Translations under genes and position numbers: made by a program | NCBI GenBank assembly: GCA_021793175.1 | Contig: JAJYTH010000027.1 | Location: forward strand, 1 to 35,953 | DNA: 35,953 nt | Source of the DNA: Actinomycetes bacterium | GTDB lineage: Bacteria > Actinomycetota > Actinomycetes > Mycobacteriales > Pseudonocardiaceae | Direction of reading: 5' to 3' | The notes under the pieces: generated by a model | What the model saw: the letters and a program-made list of their open reading frames with translations, nothing else | What the model was told of the DNA's origin: nothing | Database searches by the model: none | Shown here: one piece after another, positions 25,224-32,380 of the stretch | How positions within the stretch are numbered: the first letter of the stretch is position 1 | Layout of the letters: every line of letters begins with the position of its first letter

Positions 25224-25859
25224 ATGCCCCGTCCGAAGCAACCCTTACTGACCCGCGAATCCATCGTCGCGACCGCCCTGGAGATTATCGACGCCGAGGG
25301 CCTCGACGCGCTCAGCACTCCGCGTTTGGCCAAGGAAATGAACGTCACCGCACCCTCGCTGTACCACCACTTCCAGGACAAAAACGAGATCCTCGCCGAA
25401 GTAGCACGCGCCATCCTGCTGGAAATCCCGTTCCCACGGCGCAAACCCGACTCGGAATGGTCCGAATTCTTCGTACAACTCAGCCTGAACTTCCGACGCG
25501 CCGTCCTCCGACACCGCAACGCCGCACCCGTGCTACTACAACACATGCCCCGCGACGTGCTCATCAACGTCTACGACCGCATCGCCGCATTCCTCCAAGA
25601 AGCCGGCGTACCCTCCCGACTCCACGTACTGATGCTCGACGGACTGGAAAAATACACACTCGGCACCAGCCTCACCGAAGCAATGCACTCACCCCGACGC
25701 CGCACCAACATCTTCGGAACCGTAGACCCCCAAGCACAACCCACCCTGGCCGAAGCCGTCAAAGCCAACGAATGGAACGCCGAACAACTATTCATCCACA
25801 CCATCCGAAGCTTCCTAGCGGGTGTCGTCTCCAACACTGATGACACCGACTCGCGTTGA
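25224..25859 (+). CDS. TetR-family regulator
   Basis: This 211-residue protein has the TetR helix-turn-helix at the N-terminus (TRESIVATALEIIDAEGLDALSTPRLAKEMNVTAPSLYHHFQDKNEILAEV) and a helical ligand-binding domain after residue 60. The C-terminal half resembles the tetracyclin-repressor-like domain found in regulators near acyl-CoA genes. The ATG at 25224 lies behind TGGGGG. The gene sits next to the CaiB relic, so it may once have controlled that lost acyl-CoA gene; its present target is unknown. Codon use in this gene is shifted to C-ending, A-rich codons compared with neighbours, which may indicate separate origin. Confidence 0.8.
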   Translation: MPRPKQPLLTRESIVATALEIIDAEGLDALSTPRLAKEMNVTAPSLYHHFQDKNEILAEVARAILLEIPFPRRKPDSEWSEFFVQLSLNFRRAVLRHRNAAPVLLQHMPRDVLINVYDRIAAFLQEAGVPSRLHVLMLDGLEKYTLGTSLTEAMHSPRRRTNIFGTVDPQAQPTLAEAVKANEWNAEQLFIHTIRSFLAGVVSNTDDTDSR

Positions 25860-25891
25860 GTCTCTGTCCCGCCTCGACGGCCGACCGCGAA

Positions 25892-25938
25892 GAAACAGTC
25901 CGCGATGCCGCTGGATTTTCCCCTGAATCGACTGTTTC
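25892..25938. repeat. 9-bp inverted repeat with 29-base spacer
   Basis: GAAACAGTC at 25892-25900 faces GACTGTTTC at 25930-25938, 33 bases after the TetR stop. It may be a weak terminator stem or the trace of a small insertion. No T-run follows and no flanking duplication was found. The rest of 25860-26105 contains no gene. Confidence 0.4.
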
Positions 25939-26105
25939 ACTCACCGTCCGGCAGCCGCCTCCGGGGCAGGCGGGCCGAGCCCTGGATGGTGGTCGATCCA
26001 CGGTAAGAAGCATTGCCAGAAAATGTCCGCCAGCGCGGTGACGAGCGAACCCGATCACGCACTGACGGACACCGTTACGACCCGAAAACCCATATCGGAA
26101 GACGC

Positions 26106-26567
26106 TCAGGCGGCGATGAATCCCCCATATACTCCCGATGCCGGAGTGCGATAGAAGCTGACCTTGAACGGCTGGCCGTCTTGGTCATCGGTGGAGATGA
26201 CGGTCCACCTGTTCTTCGGGGCTATCTTCCAGCTTTCGCAATATAAAAGGTCTGCCGGGACGACCTTCTTGCAGAAGCAGACCCTGGCGACAGAACTTCC
26301 GACAGGACTGTAGATGTTGATGTCGTTGCAATGCGAAGTGGTCCGCTTCAAACTCGTGAAGCCACCCAACATGTCAGCCTTGTAGTTCCCCTTGTAGTCA
26401 TAGCAGGAAGCCGCAGCACCGACTTCGCCGTTCGCCTCGCTAGCGCTAGCCGCCGGAGCCGAAATCACAACCCCCAAAAACGTCGTCGTCATCATCGTCA
26501 ATACAGCCGCAGCAGATCCCATCAAGCAAAACTCCGCTGAAATGAAGGCAAGCGAGCGAGATTTCAT
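26106..26567 (-). CDS. Small secreted Cys-rich protein
   Basis: This 153-residue product has a basic start (MKSRS), a long hydrophobic stretch and a likely signal peptidase site after SAPAASA. The mature part (about 110 residues) carries five cysteines: SCYDYKGNY, HCNDIN, VCFCKK and YCESW, followed by KNRWTVISTDDQDGQPFKVSFY. This is the look of small secreted actinobacterial proteins of unknown function. The start is uncertain: ATG at 26582 gives five more residues, and ATG at 26522 lies behind GCGGAG but loses the basic n-region. The gene stands alone on the minus strand. GC is lower than in neighbours, which hints at acquisition. Confidence 0.65.
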   Translation of the reverse strand: MKSRSLAFISAEFCLMGSAAAVLTMMTTTFLGVVISAPAASASEANGEVGAAASCYDYKGNYKADMLGGFTSLKRTTSHCNDINIYSPVGSSVARVCFCKKVVPADLLYCESWKIAPKNRWTVISTDDQDGQPFKVSFYRTPASGVYGGFIAA

Positions 26568-26676
26568 AGCCGGATACGGCATCGATGGCCGGACTGAACC
26601 CGTAAACCCCGAACCGTGCGAAGATCACGCCAGATTGACCTCGACGGTCAACAGGTTCACTCCCGGAAGTGGCCCC

Positions 26677-27018
26677 TCACGGATCATCGTCAGCGTCGAA
26701 GTCCAAGGTGAGTTGACCGCCGTCGATGACTGTCAGTGGGGTGCGCGGGTTCGGACCACGGGCCAGACATCGCTTGCAGTCCACTGGCTGTCTCACGGCC
26801 CGACTATCTCGGACCAATTTCACCGGGTCGACCGACTGGTGACATGCCGGGATCGGTATCTTCAACCCGGCGGTCCACTCCCGCAGCTCCACGGCGTGGA
26901 CTCGGCGTCCTCTTCCCGGCTGGCGCAGGTTCCTGTTGCGAAACCGGGCGCACTCGCTCTCCGAGATCGCTTTTGGTGTCAACGAGGTCGGGTCCCGGTG
27001 CTGCTCGATGTTCGCCAT
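26677..27018 (-). CDS. Small Cys-containing actinobacterial protein (paralogue B)
   Basis: This 113-residue protein has HAVELREWTAGLKIPIPACHQ, then PVDCKRC and a C-terminus LTVIDGGQLTLDFDADDDP. It aligns to the plus-strand gene at 23394-23696: HAV[DE]xxxWxxGL[RK][LI]PxPAC[RH]Q, then PV[SD]C[RK]RC. The three cysteines and adjacent histidine could bind zinc. The start at 27018 is tentative because no good ribosome site is visible; a longer frame reaches 27219 but looks non-coding. The acidic end is unlike paralogue A. Function unknown. The 27019-27301 stretch shows no gene. Confidence 0.5.
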   Translation of the reverse strand: MANIEQHRDPTSLTPKAISESECARFRNRNLRQPGRGRRVHAVELREWTAGLKIPIPACHQSVDPVKLVRDSRAVRQPVDCKRCLARGPNPRTPLTVIDGGQLTLDFDADDDP

Positions 27019-27301
27019 CGAACCAGGATGACCAGCGTTGACGTCACGCCAACACCGCATAACAAGTGGTCGCCTCGACTCGGAAGGAGTAATTCCCTCC
27101 ACCGATCGGCGGCAACATCGGTCGGACAGTCCGCTGATTGAAACGGACGAAGCACGGTCAACGATTCGGGTCAGTGACGGTGCGAAGAGACTCCGAGTGC
27201 ATCCGATCCTCCTGCGCAACAGGTCGGATACCGCGCTGGGCGTCGCCGCACCGACAGCGCTTCACTCACCACCGTCACGGAAAACCGCCCCGGCCCCACG
27301 C

Positions 27302-27881
27302 TCAGCCCCAGGCCACCCGAACACGGTTCTCCGCACGCCAGAACGACCGAACAGCCGCGAGCAGCACGGACAGCCCGCCCACGATCGCCGCCGCGGCCAC
27401 CGGCCACGACGGAGTCGCGACGGCGATCCACGCCAGAGCCCACGCGACGGTGGCAGCGAACCCGAGGACCGCGTAGAGCCGCACCGTGGCGAACACAGCG
27501 GCTGTCGCGGTACCGAGGACCGCCAGCACCGCGAGAGACACGGCCACGGAAGGAGGTGGCGTGATCCCCAGAGCCACACCGGTACTCGCCGCACCGGACA
27601 CGGCCGCGACGAGCCACCATCCGACGCTGCCCGGGAAGGGCCGCACGCACCGCCAGGGCGATGCTCAACACGTAGATGAGGGTCCAGATCGAGAAAGCCC
27701 CACCACCCGGCAGGACCAAGGTGGGATAGGAGTTCGCCACCGACCCCACGGGTTCACCCCACGCGCCACTGCCGCCGATCGCCCCGGCCACCGTCTGCAA
27801 CACGACCGCGGCCAGCAGCACCACCGCACGCACCAGGTCGCTTTTCCGTCCCTCGGCCGAAACGGTGCCGTCACGCCGCAT
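27302..27881 (-). pseudogene. TspO/MBR-like membrane protein gene with a frameshift
   Basis: Two minus-strand frames join into one TspO-like tryptophan-rich membrane protein. From ATG 27881 the first reads LVRAVVLLAAVVLQTVAGA, then NSYPTLVLPGGGAFSIWTLIYVLSIALAVRAALPGQ, the hallmark of this group. Near 27605-27620 the similarity moves to a second frame, GSVGWWLVAAVSGAASTGV through LYAVLGFAATVAWALAWIAVAT to a stop at 27302. The total would be about 193 residues with five helices. A one-base deletion would explain the shift; a sequencing error is possible. TspO proteins bind tetrapyrroles and related ligands. Nothing nearby suggests a partner gene. Confidence 0.55.
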
Positions 27882-28299
27882 CGGCGGCCCACTCCCTTGC
27901 CCACGTCACGGCACGAGGCCCTGCGCTTTCCGCTGCGTGTCGGGAAGTCACCCACCAGCGTCCCGACGCCTTCCCGGCCCGGGGAAACCGTGGCCCACGG
28001 GGAACCGCTCTGCTGTCCCCAGTCCACACGGGCGCACAATCACCAAAGTGGTCGACGCTTGCGGGTCGAGCCACGATCCGGCCCAGGCCCGTTCCCGAAC
28101 AACCATGCAGGTGCTCCCCGACCGGTCCTTCCACGAAAACTACGATCCACTGTGCACGGAAGTGCTACCCGCCTTCCGTGAACTGAAACAGAGCGGCGCT
28201 TCGGGATCGGTCCGCTGAGTTGCGGCTCCGTCAGCGAGCCGCCGATGATGGAACGACCGTTGTCGACGCTCATCGAATCTGCTGCGGGGTCGCTTGCTG
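27882..28299. other. Region upstream of crtI without a supported gene
   Basis: A plus-strand frame ending at 28218 carries RSFHENYDPLCTEVLPAFRE and LKQSGASGSVR, which looks protein-like, but its upstream part is Pro/Arg-rich and no start is supported. It could be the C-terminal relic of a lost gene. The last 80 bases (28219-28299) precede crtI and probably contain its promoter; GCGGGG lies before the start. Confidence 0.4.
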
Positions 28300-29826
28300 A
28301 TGCGCACCGTGAAGGGAAGAACCGATCACATCATCGTGGTCGGTGCCGGGCTGTCCGGCCTCGCGGCCGCACTGCACCTGGCCGGACGCGGACGCCGAGT
28401 GACCGTGCTCGAACGGGAATCGGTTCCCGGAGGGCGCGCGGGACGGTTCGACCGGGACGGCTATCTGTTCGACACCGGCCCCACGGTGCTGACCATGCCG
28501 GACATCGTGGAGGCCACCCTGGCCGCTGTGGGTGACTCGTTGGCCGAGCGGGTACCGCTGGTCCGGGTGGAACCGGCATATCGCGCGGAGTTCGCCGACG
28601 GCAGTGGGCTTGCCGTGCACAGCGATGGCGAGGCCATGGCCGCCGAAGTGGAGCGTTTCGCGGGCCCCACCGAGGCCGCCGGGTATCTCCGACTACGTGC
28701 CTGGTTGCACAGTCTCTACCGGGTTCAGCTCGACCGGTTCATCGCGGCCAATCTGGACTCCCCGCTGACGATGGTCACTCCGGAGCTGGCACGTCTGGCG
28801 GCGCTGGGAGGCTTCCGCAGGTTGGAGACGGCGATCGGGCGTTTCCTGACCGACGAGCGGCTCCGCAGGGTGTTCACCTTCCAGTCCCTCTACGCGGGCA
28901 CGTCACCGCAACGTGCGCTCGCGTTGTACGCCGTGATCGCCTACATGGACACCGTGTCCGGGGTGTATTTCCCGAGCGGTGGCATGCGCGCCCTACCGGA
29001 CGGCCTGGCCGCCGCGGCCGAGAACGCCGGGGTGCGTTTCCACTATTGCACCCGCGTGACCGCATTGGAGCGGAACGGCGGCCGGGTGCGGGCCGTGTGC
29101 ACCGCGGCCGGTGAACGGCTGCCCTGCGACGCCGTGGTACTCACCACCGAACTGCCGGTGTCCTACTGTCTGCTCGGCCGCACCCCACGCAGGCCGCTGC
29201 CCCTGCGTGCGGCTCCGTCGGCGGTGGTGCTGCATGTGGCCGCTCGGCGTCGTTGGCCGGACGTGGGCCACCACACGCTCCTGTTCGGCGAGGCCTGGGC
29301 CGATACGTTCCGCCGACTCATCGTGGACGGTGAGCTGATGCACGATCCTTCGTTACTGGTCACCCGGCCCACGGCCACCGACCCGCGGCTGGCACCGGAG
29401 GGCGACGACGTGCTGAGCGTGCTCGCCCCGGTGCCGAACCTGCGCCGCGCACCGATCGACTGGGAACGCGAAGGACCGGGCTACGCCGAGCAGATCGCAC
29501 GAGTGGTGGAGAAGAGACTCCTGCCCGGACTGCGGGACGCCATCGGGTTCACCCATGTGCTCACCCCGAAAGAGTGGGCGGAGTCGGACATGGTGGCGGG
29601 CACGCCCTTCTCGCTGGCGCACACATTCGGCCAGACTGGCCCGTTCCGGCCGAGCAACCTGCCCCGTGGAGTGGACAACGCCGTGCTCGCCGGGGGAAGC
29701 ACCGTGCCCGGGGTCGGCGTGCCCACCGCCTTGCTGTCCGGAAAGCTGGCCGCCGACCGGATCACCGGTCTTCCCGTACGCAGCCCAGGCAGGGGGACGA
29801 CCGTCATCAGCCACGAGTGGCTTTGA
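28300..29826 (+). CDS. crtI: Phytoene desaturase
   Basis: This 508-residue flavoprotein desaturates phytoene to lycopene. The start MRTVKGRTDHIIVVGAGLSG is typical of actinobacterial CrtI. The FAD site is VVGAGLSGLAAALHLAGRG with VTVLERE at the end of strand 2; GGRAGRFDRDGYLFDTGPTVLTMP follows. The C-terminal FAD segment is NAVLAGGSTVPGVGVPTALLSGKLAADRI. The ATG at 28300 is behind GCGGGG; a TTG at 28294 and an internal GTG are less likely. It is the first gene of the carotenoid operon, with crtB 89 bases downstream. CrtI proteins are membrane-associated. Product length and motifs are normal. Confidence 0.93.
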   Translation: MRTVKGRTDHIIVVGAGLSGLAAALHLAGRGRRVTVLERESVPGGRAGRFDRDGYLFDTGPTVLTMPDIVEATLAAVGDSLAERVPLVRVEPAYRAEFADGSGLAVHSDGEAMAAEVERFAGPTEAAGYLRLRAWLHSLYRVQLDRFIAANLDSPLTMVTPELARLAALGGFRRLETAIGRFLTDERLRRVFTFQSLYAGTSPQRALALYAVIAYMDTVSGVYFPSGGMRALPDGLAAAAENAGVRFHYCTRVTALERNGGRVRAVCTAAGERLPCDAVVLTTELPVSYCLLGRTPRRPLPLRAAPSAVVLHVAARRRWPDVGHHTLLFGEAWADTFRRLIVDGELMHDPSLLVTRPTATDPRLAPEGDDVLSVLAPVPNLRRAPIDWEREGPGYAEQIARVVEKRLLPGLRDAIGFTHVLTPKEWAESDMVAGTPFSLAHTFGQTGPFRPSNLPRGVDNAVLAGGSTVPGVGVPTALLSGKLAADRITGLPVRSPGRGTTVISHEWL

Positions 29827-29915
29827 CGTTCCCCGGCCGAATTAGTGTTCCGTGGCCGAATTGCAGTGACCGTGCTTCGGTTTCATGCTGACCTCATGGG
29901 CACCGGTGGTCCTGG

Positions 29916-30881
29916 ATGAACTCGACAGAGCTGGATGCGGCCGGGGTGTTCGATCCGGTGTTGCGCGAAGCGTACCTGCGTTGCCGCGCTCTGAACGCCG
30001 AGCACGGCCGGACCTATTTTCTGGCTACCCGGTTGCTGACTCCGGGGCAACGGCCAGCTGTTCACGCCCTGTACGGGTTCGCCCGTTGGGCCGACGACAT
30101 CGTCGACGAGCCGTGTGCTGGCCCGGCCGATACGGCGCGGCGGCTGGACGACCTGTCCCACGAATTGACGCGAGGGCTCGCCGAGGGGGCCAGCGAACAT
30201 CCGACTCTGGCCGCGCTGGTGCACACCGTGCGCCGCTACGGCATCGACACCACGTTGTTCGCCGACTTCCTCCGCTCGATGCGGATGGACCTCACCGTGC
30301 GCGACTATCCGAACCGGGCGGCACTGGACGGCTACATGCGGGGTTCGGCTGAGGTGATCGGGTTGCAGATGTTGCCCGTTTTGGGCACGGTCTGTCCACC
30401 CGCGAACGCGGAGCCGTACGCGGCCGCGTTGGGCAAGGCGTTTCAGCTGACGAACTTCCTTAGGGACGTCGCCGAGGACCTGGAGCGCGACAGGGTGTAT
30501 CTGCCCGCCGACGAGCTGGCCGCGCACGGTGTCGATCGTGAGCTGCTGCGCTGGTGCTCGCACCGCGAACGCATTGAACCGCGAGTGCGGAAGGCGTTGG
30601 CCGAGCAGCATTCCGTGACCAAGGAGATCTACCGCTACGCGCGGGCCGGGATCGCGCTGCTGCATCCGGTGTCGCGGCCGTGTATCGAGACGGCGGCCAC
30701 CCTCTACTCCGGAATCCTGGACGAGATCGAGCACGCCGACTTCGCGGTGTTCGCCCACCGCGCGAGAGTCGGCACCGGACGCAGGATCACGGTGGCTGCC
30801 GGGGCCCTCGCCAGGGCGTGGTGGGTGCGCCGTGGTGGCCGTGGGGTCGGGACTGCCCCGGCACGGGAAGGGATGGGCTGA
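29916..30881 (+). CDS. crtB: Phytoene synthase
   Basis: This 321-residue enzyme condenses two geranylgeranyl diphosphates to phytoene. The first Asp-rich motif is DDIVDE (about 57-62) in ALYGFARWADDIVDE; the second is QLTNFLRDVAEDLERDRVYLP (NxxxDxxxD). EVIGLQMLPVLG and the histidine/arginine pattern HRER fit squalene/phytoene synthases. The ATG at 29916 has only a modest ribosome site (GGTGG). The stop TGA overlaps the start of crtYc (TGATG). The substrate GGPP must come from elsewhere, since no crtE is in the window. Normal length. Confidence 0.93.
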   Translation: MNSTELDAAGVFDPVLREAYLRCRALNAEHGRTYFLATRLLTPGQRPAVHALYGFARWADDIVDEPCAGPADTARRLDDLSHELTRGLAEGASEHPTLAALVHTVRRYGIDTTLFADFLRSMRMDLTVRDYPNRAALDGYMRGSAEVIGLQMLPVLGTVCPPANAEPYAAALGKAFQLTNFLRDVAEDLERDRVYLPADELAAHGVDRELLRWCSHRERIEPRVRKALAEQHSVTKEIYRYARAGIALLHPVSRPCIETAATLYSGILDEIEHADFAVFAHRARVGTGRRITVAAGALARAWWVRRGGRGVGTAPAREGMG

Positions 30882-31213
30882 TGGAGCGGTGGCAGTACCT
30901 GCTCGTGCTGGCGGCGTGTCTGTTGGTGACGTTGCCGTTGGAGTTCCTCGGCGCGTGGGTCTATCGACGACCGGTGCAAGCGGCCCGGGCGATCCTCCCG
31001 GCCGCAGGGGTATTCCTGGTGTGGGACGTGCTCGCGACCGTGGCCGGGGTGTGGGACTTCGATCGCCGTTACCTCGTCGGTGTCGAACTGCCGTTCGGCC
31101 TTCCACTGGAAGAACTGTTGTTCTTCCTGGTGATCCCGTTGTGCGCGCTGCTCACCTACGGGTGTGTCGAGGCCATGCTCGCCAAGCTGCGGGTGAACAG
31201 GGCGAACCGATGA
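30881..31213 (+). CDS. crtYc: Lycopene cyclase subunit, CrtYc-type
   Basis: This 110-residue protein is one subunit of a heterodimeric lycopene cyclase. Three hydrophobic helices are seen, with the family motif PLEELLFFLV near residue 70 and preceding WDFDRRYLVG. The start overlaps the crtB stop (TGATG) and its own stop overlaps the crtYd start (ATGA). Such split cyclases are known in actinobacteria and form beta- or epsilon-rings; the ring type cannot be told here, but the downstream CrtU suggests beta-carotene. Confidence 0.88.
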   Translation: MERWQYLLVLAACLLVTLPLEFLGAWVYRRPVQAARAILPAAGVFLVWDVLATVAGVWDFDRRYLVGVELPFGLPLEELLFFLVIPLCALLTYGCVEAMLAKLRVNRANR

Positions 31214-31665
31214 CCGGGCTCGGCTACACCCTGCCCGCTGTGCTGTCGGTGATCGTGGTGTGCGTGTGGGAGTTGCTCGTTCTGCGCACCGGGTTGTTCC
31301 GCAAACCCGCCTACTGGATATCGATGACGATCATGCTGAGCTTCCAGGTGCCCGTCGACGGTTGGCTCACCAAGCTTTCCGCGCCGATCGTGCTTTATGT
31401 CGACGAGCACACGCTCGACGTGCGGTTTCCCTGGGACATCCCGGTGGAAGATTTCCTGTTCGGGTTCAGTCTCATCACAGCGGTGCTGCTGTTGTGGGAA
31501 CGCCAACAACGACGAAGAACACGGAGGCGCCGTGAGCGAGAATCGGCACCAACTGCTCACGAAAGCCGACCGGGCTGGGCCCCCGCTGCGGCACGATTTC
31601 TACGGCCACAGCAGGGGAGGGCATCCCGCAAGACACGGAGGCGCCGTGAGCATGCTGCTTCGTGA
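31210..31665 (+). CDS. crtYd: Lycopene cyclase subunit, CrtYd-type, with extended C-terminus
   Basis: This 151-residue protein is the second cyclase subunit. Residues 1-100 contain three helices and the motif PVEDFLFGFSLI, the counterpart of PLEELLFF in CrtYc. The ATG at 31210 overlaps the crtYc stop by 4 bases. The C-terminus is unusual: about 50 residues rich in Arg, Ser and Ala, where subunits of this kind normally end soon after the last helix. The extra length comes from a 114-base in-frame insertion flanked by 19-bp repeats (31519-31651); without it the protein would be 113 residues. It overlaps the crtT start by 20 bases. Confidence 0.85.
   Translation: MTGLGYTLPAVLSVIVVCVWELLVLRTGLFRKPAYWISMTIMLSFQVPVDGWLTKLSAPIVLYVDEHTLDVRFPWDIPVEDFLFGFSLITAVLLLWERQQRRRTRRRRERESAPTAHESRPGWAPAAARFLRPQQGRASRKTRRRREHAAS
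31519..31651 (+). repeat. 19-bp direct repeat bracketing a 114-bp in-frame insertion
   Basis: ACACGGAGGCGCCGTGAGC occurs at 31519-31537 and 31633-31651, exactly 114 bases apart. Each copy holds a Shine-Dalgarno sequence (GGAGG) and a GTG start codon. As 114 is a multiple of three, crtYd stays open and crtT could start from either copy in the same frame. Confidence 0.85.
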
Positions 31666-32380
31666 TGGGCTGCGCCGCGCGGTCGTGCCGAACGCTTTCG
31701 ACGAGGGGGCACGTAGTTACGACCGGCTGGTCGGCCTCAATCCGGGATATCACGCGCATCTGCGGCTTTCCGCCGAGCGGCTTCGGTTGCCCGGGGAGGG
31801 TGCGGGTCTGCGGCTGCTCGATGTCGGCTGCGGAACCGGTGCGTCCACCGCTGCGCTGCTGGCTGCCGCGCCGCGTGCGGAGATCGTCGCGGTCGATGCT
31901 TCGGCGCGCATGCTGGCCGAGGCACGGCGTAAGCCGTGGCCGGAGTCGGTACGTTTCGTTCATACGAGTATCGAGGAGTTGGCCGGGGTGTCCGGGGCGT
32001 TCGACGGCATCCTCGCCGCGTATCTGGTGCGTAATCTCGCTGATCCCGATACTCAGCTTCGAGCGCTGGCCCGGCTGCTGCGTCCGGGGGCGACGCTGGC
32101 CGTGCACGAGTATTCCGTGCGTGATTCGGTCCTGGCCACCGCCGTGTGGCACGCCGTGTGCTGGGGCGTGATCATTCCGGCCGCGCGGTTGGTCGACGGG
32201 GACACCACGCTGTATCGGCACCTGTGGCGCAGTGTCGCGGCCTTCGACGGTGTGGCCCGGTTCCGGCACAGGCTCGCCGACGCCGGGTTCACCGCGATAC
32301 ACAGCGAGACGATGACCGGCTGGCAGCGGGGCGTGGTGCACACCTTCCTGGCGAGCAGACGTGGGAGCGAGTGTGGCTGA
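31646..32380 (+). CDS. crtT: SAM-dependent methyltransferase of the carotenoid cluster
   Basis: This 244-residue class I methyltransferase has motif I LRLLDVGCGTGAS (about 45-58) and the acidic strand EIVAVDAS, followed by PFDGI-like AFDGILAAYLVRN. The segment DTTLYRHLWRSVAAFDG and GWQRGVVHTFL are typical of the methyltransferase found in actinomycete crt clusters. The start is the GTG at 31646 with GGAGG 6 nt upstream; the ATG at 31652 is also possible, and the duplicated upstream GTG at 31532 would add 38 residues. The stop overlaps the crtU start. Its position corresponds to crtT of the streptomycete crtYTUV operon; its precise substrate is not known. Confidence 0.85.
   Translation: MSMLLRDGLRRAVVPNAFDEGARSYDRLVGLNPGYHAHLRLSAERLRLPGEGAGLRLLDVGCGTGASTAALLAAAPRAEIVAVDASARMLAEARRKPWPESVRFVHTSIEELAGVSGAFDGILAAYLVRNLADPDTQLRALARLLRPGATLAVHEYSVRDSVLATAVWHAVCWGVIIPAARLVDGDTTLYRHLWRSVAAFDGVARFRHRLADAGFTAIHSETMTGWQRGVVHTFLASRRGSECG

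Noticed and set aside
26542..27141. A 199-codon plus-strand frame opposite the small Cys gene
   Set aside because: No similarity and no ribosome site; the minus strand carries a segment matching the paralogue at 23394.
28245..28535. A plus-strand frame MMERPLSTLIESAAGSLADA overlapping the crtI start
   Set aside because: It turns Arg-rich inside crtI and has no independent support; crtI starts at 28300.
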